A stretch of 64,000 bases of DNA from Streptomyces venezuelae (GTDB lineage Bacteria > Actinomycetota > Actinomycetes > Streptomycetales > Streptomycetaceae): NCBI RefSeq assembly GCF_008642275.1, contig NZ_CP029189.1, positions 248,001-312,000 of the forward strand, given 5' to 3'. Made by a program: the position numbers and the translations under genes. Every line of letters begins with the position of its first letter. Positions within the stretch are counted from its first letter, which is position 1. The notes below the pieces were generated by a model. That model was given only the letters and a program-made list of their open reading frames with translations, was not told the DNA's origin and ran no database searches. Shown piece after piece: positions 1 through 7,478 of the stretch.

Positions 1-214
1 CGCCGAAGCTGGTGGGGTCGTACCAGTCGAAGCGGACCGGCTCGGCGCCGGGGAGCGGGGTGGCCCGGCGGCTGCCGGCCCTGACGCGCCGTCCGGCGGC
101 GACGAGGTGCGCCGTGGTGCGGCTGCCGGTGGTGCCGGTGGCGCCGATGACGAGGGTGGTGCCGGTCGGGGCGGGCGTGCCGGCGGGGGCGGTCGGGGCG
201 GAGGTCGCGGTCAT
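1..214 (-). CDS. NmrA-like NAD(P)-binding protein (3' end outside window)
   Basis: Only the first 71 codons are visible; the gene runs off the left edge. After a Pro/Thr/Ala-rich start of about 18 residues, a beta strand leads into GATGTTGSR at residues 24-32, the dinucleotide-binding loop of NmrA/atypical SDR proteins. Such proteins are NAD(P)-dependent reductases or redox-sensing regulators. The ATG at 214-212 overlaps the TGA of the upstream SnoaL-like gene (ATGA), so the two are translationally coupled. Both probably answer to the TetR regulator divergent to them. The substrate cannot be told from this fragment. Confidence 0.8.
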   Translation of the reverse strand, partial: MTATSAPTAPAGTPAPTGTTLVIGATGTTGSRTTAHLVAAGRRVRAGSRRATPLPGAEPVRFDWYDPTSFG

Positions 215-651
215 CGGGCGCTGCTCCTCGTGGGGTCGGTCATGAAGGCCGCTCCGGGTTCGTGGACGGCAAGGGGGTTCCAGTAGTCGCGGTAGGAGGT
301 GAACTTCCCGTCCTGGACGGTCACGACGGCGATGTAGGTCATGTCGAAGGGGCTCCCGGTCGCGACGAGCCGGCCCACTCCGCGCATCTCGGCCACGATG
401 GTGGCCGGGTCGGTGGTCTCGTGGATCCGCAGGCCGGGGAAGTCGTGCAGGTCGATGTGTTCGGGATAGTCCCGCATGTACGCGGCGACGGCCTCCCGCC
501 CTTCCAGCCGTCCGGGCCAGCCCGGAGGGGCGAAGGGGAACTCCATGACTCTGTGTTCGGCCCACAGGCCGACCCAGGAGGCGATGTCCTTGTCCAGGAG
601 GTGGCGGAGGCTGCGGCGGTACAGATCCGGGGGCGACAGGGTTTCGGGCAC
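211..651 (-). CDS. SnoaL-like / NTF2-fold protein
   Basis: A 146-residue protein of the NTF2/SnoaL cone fold. It has an N-terminal helix (LYRRSLRHLLDKD), the aromatic stretch WVGLWAEHRVMEFPFAPPGWP, the REAVAAYM helix, and a closing beta-sheet ending in FTSYRDYWNPL, typical of SnoaL_2-like ketosteroid-isomerase relatives. The start is the GTG at 651, preceded by GGAG about 10 nt upstream. It opens a two-gene operon with the NmrA-like gene and is divergent from the TetR gene across a 96-bp region with two palindromes, so TetR repression is likely. It could be a small isomerase or cyclase; the substrate is unknown. Confidence 0.82.
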   Translation of the reverse strand: MPETLSPPDLYRRSLRHLLDKDIASWVGLWAEHRVMEFPFAPPGWPGRLEGREAVAAYMRDYPEHIDLHDFPGLRIHETTDPATIVAEMRGVGRLVATGSPFDMTYIAVVTVQDGKFTSYRDYWNPLAVHEPGAAFMTDPTRSSAR

Positions 652-674
652 GGCGGTTCTCCGTCCACTACGAT

Positions 675-691
675 ACGGACCGACGGTCCGT
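675..691. promoter_or_regulatory. TetR operator 1
   Basis: ACGGACCGACGGTCCGT: perfect 8-bp inverted arms around a central A, in the divergent promoter region between the SnoaL-like gene (start 651) and tetR (start 748). It is preceded by GAT and followed by TTC, as in operator 2. TetR-family proteins bind such palindromes as dimers; assignment to the adjacent TetR is an inference from position. Confidence 0.8.
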
Positions 692-709
692 TTCTCTTCG
701 GGGAAAGAT

Positions 710-726
710 ACGGACCGCCGGTCCGT
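710..726. promoter_or_regulatory. TetR operator 2
   Basis: ACGGACCGCCGGTCCGT differs from operator 1 only in the central base. The centres lie 35 bp apart (683 and 718), so two dimers could cover both divergent promoters. It lies 21 bp upstream of the TetR ATG, which fits autorepression. Confidence 0.8.
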
Positions 727-747
727 TTCGCAACCGGAGGGAACCCG

Positions 748-1359
748 ATGACCGTCGAACGCAAGCCGCGCAAGGACGCGGTCCGCAACCGGGCGGCCGT
801 CTTCGCCGCCGCCGACACCCTCTTCGCCCACTGCGGCAGTCCCGAGGAGGTGACCATGGCCGACATCGCGGCGGCCGCCGGCGTCGGCAAGGCGACGCTC
901 TTCCGCGCCTTCGGTGATCGTGACGGACTGATCCGCGCGCTCTACGGGGCACGGCTCGAACCGATCCGGGAAGCGGTCGGGCAGGGCCCGCAGCCGCTGG
1001 GGCCGTCCACGCCGGCGCCCCTGCGCGTACCGGCCCTGCTGGACGCCCTCCTGTGCTTCAAGCTCGACAACCGCCACCTCGCCCTGGCACTGGAGGGCAG
1101 CGGCGCGGACAGCCCCTACCGGACGGAGCACTACGAGCAGTGGCACACCCTGCTCCGGGACCTGCTGCGGCTCGTCCCCGGTTCGGCCGACCCGGAGTTC
1201 TCCGCCCACGCCCTGCTCGCGGCCACCAGGGCCGACCTGGTCGCGTATCTGGCCGGCGAGAAGGGCCTGCCCCGCGAGGAGCTCCGGGCCCAGCTGGCGG
1301 GCTTCACCGCCGCGGTCCTCGGCGCCCGGGCGGAACGAGGGCCGACCGACGGGCCATGA
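748..1359 (+). CDS. TetR/AcrR family transcriptional regulator
   Basis: A 203-residue TetR regulator. The N-terminal helix-turn-helix spans about residues 12-62, with the characteristic VTMADIAAAAGVGKATLFRAF recognition region. The variable C-terminal ligand domain carries a short GLPREELRAQL segment near the end. The ATG at 748 has GGAGGG just upstream; longer in-frame versions would run through the operators. It is divergent from the SnoaL-like/NmrA-like pair and is expected to repress both directions through the two 17-bp palindromes. The ligand is unknown; control of a small reductase/isomerase pair suggests a xenobiotic or metabolite. Confidence 0.92.
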   Translation: MTVERKPRKDAVRNRAAVFAAADTLFAHCGSPEEVTMADIAAAAGVGKATLFRAFGDRDGLIRALYGARLEPIREAVGQGPQPLGPSTPAPLRVPALLDALLCFKLDNRHLALALEGSGADSPYRTEHYEQWHTLLRDLLRLVPGSADPEFSAHALLAATRADLVAYLAGEKGLPREELRAQLAGFTAAVLGARAERGPTDGP

Positions 1360-1500
1360 CCCCCTGCCCCCGGGGGTACGCGGCGGTGCGCGGGCGGGGC
1401 CGGCGGGCGTACGGCCAGGTCCGGACGGTACGGCCCCAGCGCGAGCCGGGGGACGAGGGCCACCCCCTCGCGGCCGCACGCACCGACCCGGCCCGCGCAC

Positions 1501-1550
1501 CACGGAGCAGGGGTACGGACCGGACGACCGGTCCGTACCCCTGCTCCGTG
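1501..1550. terminator. Bidirectional hairpin between convergent genes
   Basis: Perfect 23-bp arms (1501-1523 and 1528-1550) with an ACGA loop, between the end of tetR (1359) and the end of the SHOCT gene (1563, minus). Position and stability fit a terminator for both. The upper stem contains the same ACGGACCG half-site as the TetR operators, but with 6 bp between half-sites instead of 1. Confidence 0.85.
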
Positions 1551-1562
1551 CGGCTCTCGCTC

Positions 1563-1880
1563 TCAGCCCAGCAGCCGGCGCTTCTGCTCGGCGAATTCCG
1601 TCTCGGTCAGCACACCCTGTTCCTTGAGGGTGCTGAGCTGCTTCAGCTGCTCGATCTTGGTCGTCATGTCGTCGGCCGGCGGTGCCGCAGGAGGCGGGGG
1701 CGGCGCCGCTGCCGCCTGCTGCTGGGCCAGCTGCTGTTGCTGGGCCTGCTGTTGCTGGGCTTCCTGCTGCGCCCATCGCCCGCCCTGGCGGCGGGACACA
1801 CGGTTGGACACCGCGGTGGCGGTGCCCGCGATGACGGCGGTGCGGGCGACCCCGCGAAGGAGTCCGGGCATGGGGCTCAT
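1563..1880 (-). CDS. SHOCT domain protein with Gln/Ala linker
   Basis: A 105-residue protein. Residues 1-30 form a short, weakly hydrophobic basic segment (ARTAVIAGTATAVSNRVSRRQ). A Gln/Ala-rich coil (about 38-57) and a Pro/Ala linker follow, then a C-terminal SHOCT motif (about 72-105) with the usual IEQLKQLSTLKEQGVLTETEF pattern. SHOCT domains are short helical oligomerisation modules often attached to membrane anchors. It is 19 bp downstream of the DUF6325-like gene on the same strand, a pairing seen repeatedly in actinomycetes. The function is not known. Confidence 0.88.
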   Translation of the reverse strand: MSPMPGLLRGVARTAVIAGTATAVSNRVSRRQGGRWAQQEAQQQQAQQQQLAQQQAAAAPPPPPAAPPADDMTTKIEQLKQLSTLKEQGVLTETEFAEQKRRLLG

Positions 1881-1899
1881 CTCCAGGCTGTGGGGGGCT

Positions 1900-2376
1900 T
1901 CACTCTCCGGCGGGCGGGTCCTCCAGGGCGTCCAGCGACGCCAGGAGGGCCTGCACGGGAATCCGTCCGGCGGCGACGAGCTGCGCTCCGCCGCGTCGCA
2001 GGGCGCGGGCGAAAGGTGCCGCCCAGGTGTTCTCGTACACGATGACCCCGGCCGAGCTCCCGGGTTCCAGGGCGGCGGCGGCCTCCTGGATGTCGCCGCC
2101 GTCGAGCAGGCCGGACGACGCCCCTTCGAACACGGTGAGGTCGATCTCGCCTCCGCCGAGGTCCTGGAGCTCCAGCGCGGTCACCGTGCCGTCCTCCTCC
2201 TTGCGGACGAAGGCGAAGTCGAAGATGCGGATGATGCCCCGGTCGACGAGGTCGACGAGGATCGGGAACCCCTCGCCCGTCATCCGGTTGCCCGGGAACT
2301 CGACCACGATGTAGTCGACCGGGCCGAGTTCGTCGATGTCTCCGAAATCGGCCCGCGGCTCGGTCTCGCTGCTCAT
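1900..2376 (-). CDS. DUF6325-like protein
   Basis: A 158-residue soluble acidic protein, LGPVDYIVVEFPGN near residue 17, then a repeated beta-alpha pattern with ALELQDL, TVFEGASSGLL and GVIVYENTWAAPFARALRRGG. I read this as the DUF6325 family, which is commonly found next to SHOCT proteins. It has no catalytic motif I recognise. The start has a GAGCTGC-type spacer and weak Shine-Dalgarno. It likely forms an operon with the SHOCT gene and may act with it, possibly in membrane stress, but that is inference. Confidence 0.82.
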   Translation of the reverse strand: MSSETEPRADFGDIDELGPVDYIVVEFPGNRMTGEGFPILVDLVDRGIIRIFDFAFVRKEEDGTVTALELQDLGGGEIDLTVFEGASSGLLDGGDIQEAAAALEPGSSAGVIVYENTWAAPFARALRRGGAQLVAAGRIPVQALLASLDALEDPPAGE

Positions 2377-2475
2377 GGCAGCTCCTGTCGCAGAGGCGGA
2401 AAGGTCATTTCATTCCAGCACGCCACCCGCACCCGCGCATGTCTGGCCGGTCCCGCCGACCGGTCGGGCGATCAC

Positions 2476-2507
2476 CTGGTCAGCTGGTCAGCTGGTCAGC
2501 TGGTCAG
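2476..2507. repeat. Four tandem CTGGTCAG units
   Basis: Four perfect head-to-tail copies of CTGGTCAG. The last copies cover the final codons and the stop of the GAP-family membrane protein gene on the minus strand (stop 2498-2496). An 8-bp unit is out of phase with codons, so gain or loss of a copy would change the protein C-terminus. Confidence 0.95.
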
Positions 2508-3146
2508 CTCGTAGATGCTCTGCGCGGTCAGCCACAGGCCGAGCAGCAGACAGAGGAACACGATGGCCTCGTCCTTGTGCCCCTCCATCCAGGCACGCAT
2601 CCGCAGCAGCCGGGCCTGGGCGGCTTCCGGTGCGAACACCATGTACAGCTCCGCGGCCAGCAGGCTGGAGCTGGCCAGGAGACAGAAGCCGAACAGGGCG
2701 ATGAACGTGGTCGCGTGCGAGGTGTCGGCCTCGACCACGGTCGTCGCGCCCGCCGCGACCATGCCCCACGGCTGGATCAGCACGGCCAGGCCCGCTGCGG
2801 CCCACACCGAGCCGACGTCCACCCGTGAGGACTTCGCGGTGGTGTCGCGGGCGGCCTTCGACTTCCTCCGGCGGTAGCGGCGCACTCCGTAGACCACCAG
2901 CGACACCCCGATGGCCAGCTTGGCCGCGAGCGCGACCACACCCGGCGGGGACCGGGGAGCCGGAGGCTCACCGCCGGTCAGCGCCAGCACGATCGCGATC
3001 ACGGCGACGAGGTTGGCCAGCCACGCCAGGATGAAGGCGAGCCCCTTCCACACGCCCCTGGAGGAGGACACCACGAGGATGAACGCCATCAGGGGCAGCG
3101 GGTAGAGGGCGATGGCCAACGCGATGAGCATGAGGTCGAGGACCAT
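2496..3146 (-). CDS. GAP-family (Sap-like) membrane protein
   Basis: A 216-residue integral membrane protein with about six TM segments: residues 3-25, 34-58, 72-90, 112-135, 145-168 and 190-210. A basic cytoplasmic loop (RRYRRRKSKAARD) lies in the middle. The pattern fits the GAP family, named for mycobacterial proteins that help export glycopeptidolipid or sulfolipid. An export or envelope-lipid role is inference. The C-terminus (YELTS) is written by the CTGGTCAG tandem repeat, so its length may vary between strains. It is divergent from the YihY gene. Confidence 0.85.
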   Translation of the reverse strand: MVLDLMLIALAIALYPLPLMAFILVVSSSRGVWKGLAFILAWLANLVAVIAIVLALTGGEPPAPRSPPGVVALAAKLAIGVSLVVYGVRRYRRRKSKAARDTTAKSSRVDVGSVWAAAGLAVLIQPWGMVAAGATTVVEADTSHATTFIALFGFCLLASSSLLAAELYMVFAPEAAQARLLRMRAWMEGHKDEAIVFLCLLLGLWLTAQSIYELTS

Positions 3147-3269
3147 GGCGCCCCCAATCGTGCGACGCCTACGACACTACGCACCGGACCGGGCGCCGAC
3201 ACCTCGGGCCCATCGAGATGCCGCCTTCGGCCGCGTCCACCAACCTGGACCCAGACGAAGGAGGCCGCC

Positions 3270-3323
3270 ATGACGACGACCCGGCATCCGCCGTCCGTGC
3301 CGCATGCCGCTGCGGGCCGCTGA
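3270..3323 (+). CDS. 17-aa upstream ORF coupled to yihY/brkB
   Basis: ATG at 3270 with a strong GAAGGAGG Shine-Dalgarno, reading MTTTRHPPSVPHAAAGR and stopping at TGA 3321-3323. The stop overlaps the first in-frame ATG of the YihY gene (TGATG). The downstream ATG has no ribosome site of its own, so translation of the membrane protein may depend on this ORF. The alternative is that the two were one gene and a frameshift or sequence error separates them. Confidence 0.55.
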   Translation: MTTTRHPPSVPHAAAGR

Positions 3324-4219
3324 TGCGGTCGGAGCGCAGGGCACGGTGGCGCGAGCGCTCCCGGGAGCTGACCGCGGCTGCCAAACGGGCGCAGGTACGG
3401 GCCGAGACCCGGTTCCCCGTGATCACCCACGTCACGGAACGCATGATCGGCGTGAACATCTTCGACTCCGCCACCCGGTTGGCCGCCCAGTGCTTCCTGA
3501 CCGCCGTGCCGCTGCTCTTCGTCGTCGCCTCGTTCGCCCCGGAGGGGGTGCGCGACCAGCTGGTCTCCTCCGTACGCACGATGTTCGGGCTCACCGGTCA
3601 GGCGAGCGACCAGCTGGACGCCGTGTTCGACGGATCCGGCGAGGAGGACATCCGCAACGCCGTGGGAGCGGTCGGCGCCGTGATCGTGCTGCTGTCGGCG
3701 ACCGCGGTGAGCCGTGCCATGCAGCGGCTGTGCAAACGTGCGTGGCAGATCCCGCGGGGCGGGACGCGGGTCGCGATCTGGCGCTGGTTCGCGTGGATCC
3801 TCGCCTGGATCGTCCTGCTGACGTTCCAGGGGCCGGTCCGTGACGGATTCGGACTCGGCCTGTGGCTCGGGATCCCCCTCACGCTCCTCCTCCAGACGCT
3901 GGCGTGGTGGTGGAGCCAGCACCTCCTGCTGGGCGGCGTGATCCGCTGGCCCCCGCTGCTGCCCGGCGCGCTCATCACGGCCGCCGCGGTGACCGCACTG
4001 TCGCTGGGCGCACGGGTGTACATGCCGAACGCCCTCAACCGGTCGCTCGCCACGTACGGGTCCACCGGATCGGTGTTCGTCGTCCTGTCGTGGCTGATCG
4101 TGCTGTGCGTGGCGGTCGCCATCGGCATCACCCTGGGCGCCGCGCTGGCACAGGAGCCGTACCTGGCCAGGCGACTGGGCAGCCCGGCGCCGGGCGGGCG
4201 ACAGCAGGAGAGTGACTGA
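3323..4219 (+). CDS. YihY/BrkB family membrane protein
   Basis: A 298-residue protein from ATG 3323. A basic N-terminal cytoplasmic stretch (RSERRARWRERSRE) is followed by about six hydrophobic segments, and by the SRAMQRLCKRAW and YGSTGSVFVVLSWL motifs typical of YihY/BrkB/UPF0761. It is polytopic in the cytoplasmic membrane, with no catalytic function established for the family. Upstream in-frame codons back to 3218 lack a ribosome site and read as low-complexity sequence, so I use the ATG that overlaps the 17-aa ORF stop. It is followed by DUF2252 on the same strand 85 bp on. Confidence 0.85.
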   Translation: MRSERRARWRERSRELTAAAKRAQVRAETRFPVITHVTERMIGVNIFDSATRLAAQCFLTAVPLLFVVASFAPEGVRDQLVSSVRTMFGLTGQASDQLDAVFDGSGEEDIRNAVGAVGAVIVLLSATAVSRAMQRLCKRAWQIPRGGTRVAIWRWFAWILAWIVLLTFQGPVRDGFGLGLWLGIPLTLLLQTLAWWWSQHLLLGGVIRWPPLLPGALITAAAVTALSLGARVYMPNALNRSLATYGSTGSVFVVLSWLIVLCVAVAIGITLGAALAQEPYLARRLGSPAPGGRQQESD

Positions 4220-4304
4220 GGAACCTGCGGGCGCCCGCGGGGCAGCGTCGTGGGGCGAGTGCCATGCTGGGAGACAAGGATCCTGGAGGCCGGGAGGTCC
4301 GACG

Positions 4305-5744
4305 ATGACGATGCGCGACACGGCCGCGACCGCGGCCCCGGCCGCGGCGGACGACGGTCCCCGGCTCTCGGCGAAGGACCGGGCCGTGAACGGCCGCGCC
4401 GCCCGGGCCGCGACTCCGCGATCCGCCCACGGTGACTTCGAGCCGTCGTCCGACCGGGCGGACCCGATGGACGTGATCGAGCAGCAGTCCGCCACCCGGC
4501 TGCGGGAGCTGGTGCCGATCCGCTACGGCCGGATGGCGGAGTCGCCGTTCCGCTTCTACCGCGGAGCCGCCGCGATCATGGCCGGGGACCTGGCCGGCAC
4601 ACCCGACTCGGGTATCCGGGCCCAGCTGTGCGGCGACGCCCACATGCTGAACTTCCGGCTGCTCGGCTCGCCGGAACGGAACCTGCTGTTCGACATCAAC
4701 GACTTCGACGAGACGCTGCCCGGGCCCTGGGAATGGGACGTCAAGCGCCTGGCAACCAGCCTGGTCATCGCCGGCCGGGAGAACGGCTACTCCGACAGCG
4801 AGCGCGCGTCGATCGTGACGTCGGCGGTGCGCGGCTACCGGGAGCAGATGCGCGCGTTCGCCGACATGCGCACCCTCGACGTCTGGTACGCGAGGGTGGA
4901 CGAGACGCACCTCCAGGCGCTGGCGGAGGGTTCCCTCCACACCCGCGGCCGCAAGAACGTGTCCGAGGCGCTGAGCAAGGCGCGTGGGCGGGACAGCCTG
5001 CAGGCGTTCGAGAAGCTGACCGAGGTGGTCGACGGCCGACGCCGCTTCGCCGCCGTACCGCAGCTGATCACACCGGCTTCCGAACTGCTGCCGGGGCAGG
5101 GGCGGGATTCGGTCGAGGACCAGATCCGGGACGTCGTGGGACGGTACAAGCTCAGTCTCCAGACGGACCGCAGACACCTGCTCCAGCAGTACTCCATCGT
5201 CGACATGGCCCGCAAGGTGGTGGGCGTCGGCAGTGTCGGCACCCGCTGCTGGATCGTCCTGCTGCTGGGCCGCGACGGCGATGACCCGCTGATCCTGCAG
5301 GCCAAGGAGGCCGGTGACTCGGTGCTCGCCGCGTACGCGGGCCCCAGCGAGTACGCCACCGGGGGCGAACGGGTGGTGGCCGGCCAGCGGCTGATGCAGG
5401 CGGCGAGCGACATCTTCCTCGGCTGGCAGCAGACGCACGGGCTCGACGGCCTCGAACGGAGCTTCTACGTACGCCAGCTGCGCGACTGGAAGGGCATCGC
5501 CGAACCCGCCCGAATGGTGCCGCGCGGCATGCGGGTCTTCGCCGGCCTGTGCGGCGTGACCTTGGCGCGGGCGCACGCCCGGTCCGGTGACCGGATCGCC
5601 ATCGCGGCGTACCTGGGCGGTAGCGACGTCTTCGACCGGGCGCTCGTGCGGTTCGCGGAGAGCTACGCCGACCTCAACGAGCTCGACCACCAGCGTCTGC
5701 TGGACGCCATCGCGTCCGGGCGGGTGACCGCCGTCGCGGCCTGA
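4305..5744 (+). CDS. DUF2252 family protein (copy 1)
   Basis: A 479-residue protein. GGGAGG lies 8 nt before the ATG at 4305. Family signatures are RLRELVPIRYGRMAESPFRFYRGAA, CGDAHMLNF (about residues 107-115), DINDFDET and WEWDVKRLATS, then KVVGVGSVGTRCW (about 303) and ARAHARSGD. The GDAHxxNF and NDFDE motifs recall the catalytic and metal-binding loops of APH/kinase-fold phosphotransferases, so a kinase-like fold is plausible, but no activity is established. A second copy lies at 35787-37127 on the other strand. Confidence 0.92.
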   Translation: MTMRDTAATAAPAAADDGPRLSAKDRAVNGRAARAATPRSAHGDFEPSSDRADPMDVIEQQSATRLRELVPIRYGRMAESPFRFYRGAAAIMAGDLAGTPDSGIRAQLCGDAHMLNFRLLGSPERNLLFDINDFDETLPGPWEWDVKRLATSLVIAGRENGYSDSERASIVTSAVRGYREQMRAFADMRTLDVWYARVDETHLQALAEGSLHTRGRKNVSEALSKARGRDSLQAFEKLTEVVDGRRRFAAVPQLITPASELLPGQGRDSVEDQIRDVVGRYKLSLQTDRRHLLQQYSIVDMARKVVGVGSVGTRCWIVLLLGRDGDDPLILQAKEAGDSVLAAYAGPSEYATGGERVVAGQRLMQAASDIFLGWQQTHGLDGLERSFYVRQLRDWKGIAEPARMVPRGMRVFAGLCGVTLARAHARSGDRIAIAAYLGGSDVFDRALVRFAESYADLNELDHQRLLDAIASGRVTAVAA

Positions 5745-5831
5745 GCCGGACCGGGCCGTCGCTTCGGCCAGTCGGCTGACACGGCGGGCGAGGTGCCCGG
5801 CCGGCCACCACGGCCGTGGCACTGTGCGCGC

Positions 5832-7478
5832 ATGACAGCGGCACAGGCGGGCCCTGCCGGTACGGCCGGGAACGCGGGGAACACGAAGCTCATCCTGCTG
5901 ACCCTCGCGGCCGGACAGTTCCTGATGGCCCTGGACAGTTCGGTGATGAACGTGTCGATCGCCACCGTGGCGGAGGACATCGGCACCACGGTGAGCGGTA
6001 TGCAGGGCGCGATCACGGCGTACACGCTGGTGATGGCCATGCTCATGATCAGCGGGGGCAAGGTCGGCGCTCTCATCGGCCGCAAACGGGCTTTCATGAT
6101 CGGCTGCGTCATCTACGGACTCGGTTCCCTGACCACCTCGCTCGCACCGAACCTGACGGTCCTGCTGCTGGGCTGGTCGTTCCTGGAGGGCGTGGGAGCG
6201 GCGCTGATCCTGCCGGCGATCGTGGCGCTCGTCGCCTCGAACTTCGGCAAGGCCCAACGGCCCGCCGCCTACGGCCTGGTCGCGGCGGCGGCAGCGGTGG
6301 CGATCGCGGTCGGACCGCTCATCGGCGGCTTCGCGACCACCTTCTTCTCCTGGCGCTGGGTGTTCGCCGGCGAGGTCGTGATGGTCCTCGTCATCCTGCT
6401 GCTGGCCCGGCGGATCGCCGACGCGCCCCCGGAGCACCGGCCGCGGATCGACGTACTCGGCGCGCTCCTGTCCGCGGCGGGCATCGGGCTGTTCGTGTTC
6501 GGCATCCTGCGGACCAGCGAATGGGGCTGGTTCCGGCCCAAGGCCGGGGGGCCCTCGTGGTTCGGCGTCTCGCCCGTCGTCTGGCTGGTGCTGGCCGGGC
6601 TGATGCTGGTCTGGCTGTTCTTCCGCTGGGAGGCCCGGCTGGCGGCGCGGGGCGCCGAACCGCTGGTCGATCCGGACCTGCTCAAGAACCGGCAGCTCTC
6701 CGGCGGGCTGACGATGTTCCTCTTCCAGTACCTCGTGCAGATGGGCGTGTTCTTCGTCGTCCCGCTCTACCTGTCGGTGGCGCTCGGCCTGTCCGCCCTC
6801 CATACGGGCGCGCTGATCCTGCCGCTCTCCATCACGCTGCTGGCCGCCGCGATCGGGGTGCCCAGATTCCGCCCGAACGCTTCACCCCGGCGTGTCGTGC
6901 GGTGGGGGATCCTGGCGATGTTCGCCGGCGCCGTCATCCTCATGGCGGCCCTCACCCCGGACTCCGGCGCGGGGGTCGTCACCGTGCCCATGCTGCTCAT
7001 CGGGCTCGGGATCGGGCTGCTCGCCTCACAACTCGGGGCCGTGACCGTGTCGGCCGTACCGGACGAGAAGAGCGCCGAGGTCGGTGGCATCCAGAACACC
7101 GTCACCAACCTCGGCGCCTCGATCGGCACCGCACTCGCCGGGTCGATCATGATCGCCGTGCTGACGAATTCGTTCCTCACCACCATCGACCAGAACCCGG
7201 CGGTGCCGGCCGACGTGAAGACCCGGGCGCACACCGCCCTCGCGGGCAGTGCCCCGTTCCTGTCGGACGAGCAGCTCCGCGAAGCCCTCGAAGCGGCGGG
7301 CACGGACCCGGTGGTGTCCCAGGCGGCGCTCGACGCGAACGAGGAGGCACGGATCGAAGGGCTGCGGGCCGCGCTCGCCCTCCTGGCCCTGGCGGCCCTG
7401 CTCGCCCTCTTCTTCACCCAGCGCATCCCGGTGGCCCAGCCGGGCTCGGCACGTGGCCCGGCCGACGCCCCGTCATGA
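5832..7478 (+). CDS. MFS drug-efflux transporter, DHA2 (14-TM) type
   Basis: A 548-residue proton antiporter of the EmrB/QacA group. Hydrophobic segments run from about residue 18 to 525, about 14 in all. TM1 carries the family motif MALDSSVMNVSIATVAEDIG. Loop 2-3 has GKVGALIGRKRAF (motif A), and GAALILPAIVALVAS is motif C-like. ATG 5832 is chosen because the hydrophobic N-terminus begins soon after it; the longer ORF start is unsupported. It converges with and overlaps the next gene by 6 nt (TCATGA). No local regulator is evident. Confidence 0.92.
   Translation: MTAAQAGPAGTAGNAGNTKLILLTLAAGQFLMALDSSVMNVSIATVAEDIGTTVSGMQGAITAYTLVMAMLMISGGKVGALIGRKRAFMIGCVIYGLGSLTTSLAPNLTVLLLGWSFLEGVGAALILPAIVALVASNFGKAQRPAAYGLVAAAAAVAIAVGPLIGGFATTFFSWRWVFAGEVVMVLVILLLARRIADAPPEHRPRIDVLGALLSAAGIGLFVFGILRTSEWGWFRPKAGGPSWFGVSPVVWLVLAGLMLVWLFFRWEARLAARGAEPLVDPDLLKNRQLSGGLTMFLFQYLVQMGVFFVVPLYLSVALGLSALHTGALILPLSITLLAAAIGVPRFRPNASPRRVVRWGILAMFAGAVILMAALTPDSGAGVVTVPMLLIGLGIGLLASQLGAVTVSAVPDEKSAEVGGIQNTVTNLGASIGTALAGSIMIAVLTNSFLTTIDQNPAVPADVKTRAHTALAGSAPFLSDEQLREALEAAGTDPVVSQAALDANEEARIEGLRAALALLALAALLALFFTQRIPVAQPGSARGPADAPS

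Noticed and set aside
4128..6803. An 891-codon open frame on the minus strand
   Set aside because: It lies antisense to DUF2252 and the MFS gene and is Arg/Gln/Pro-rich with no domain pattern; typical of third-position GC shadows.
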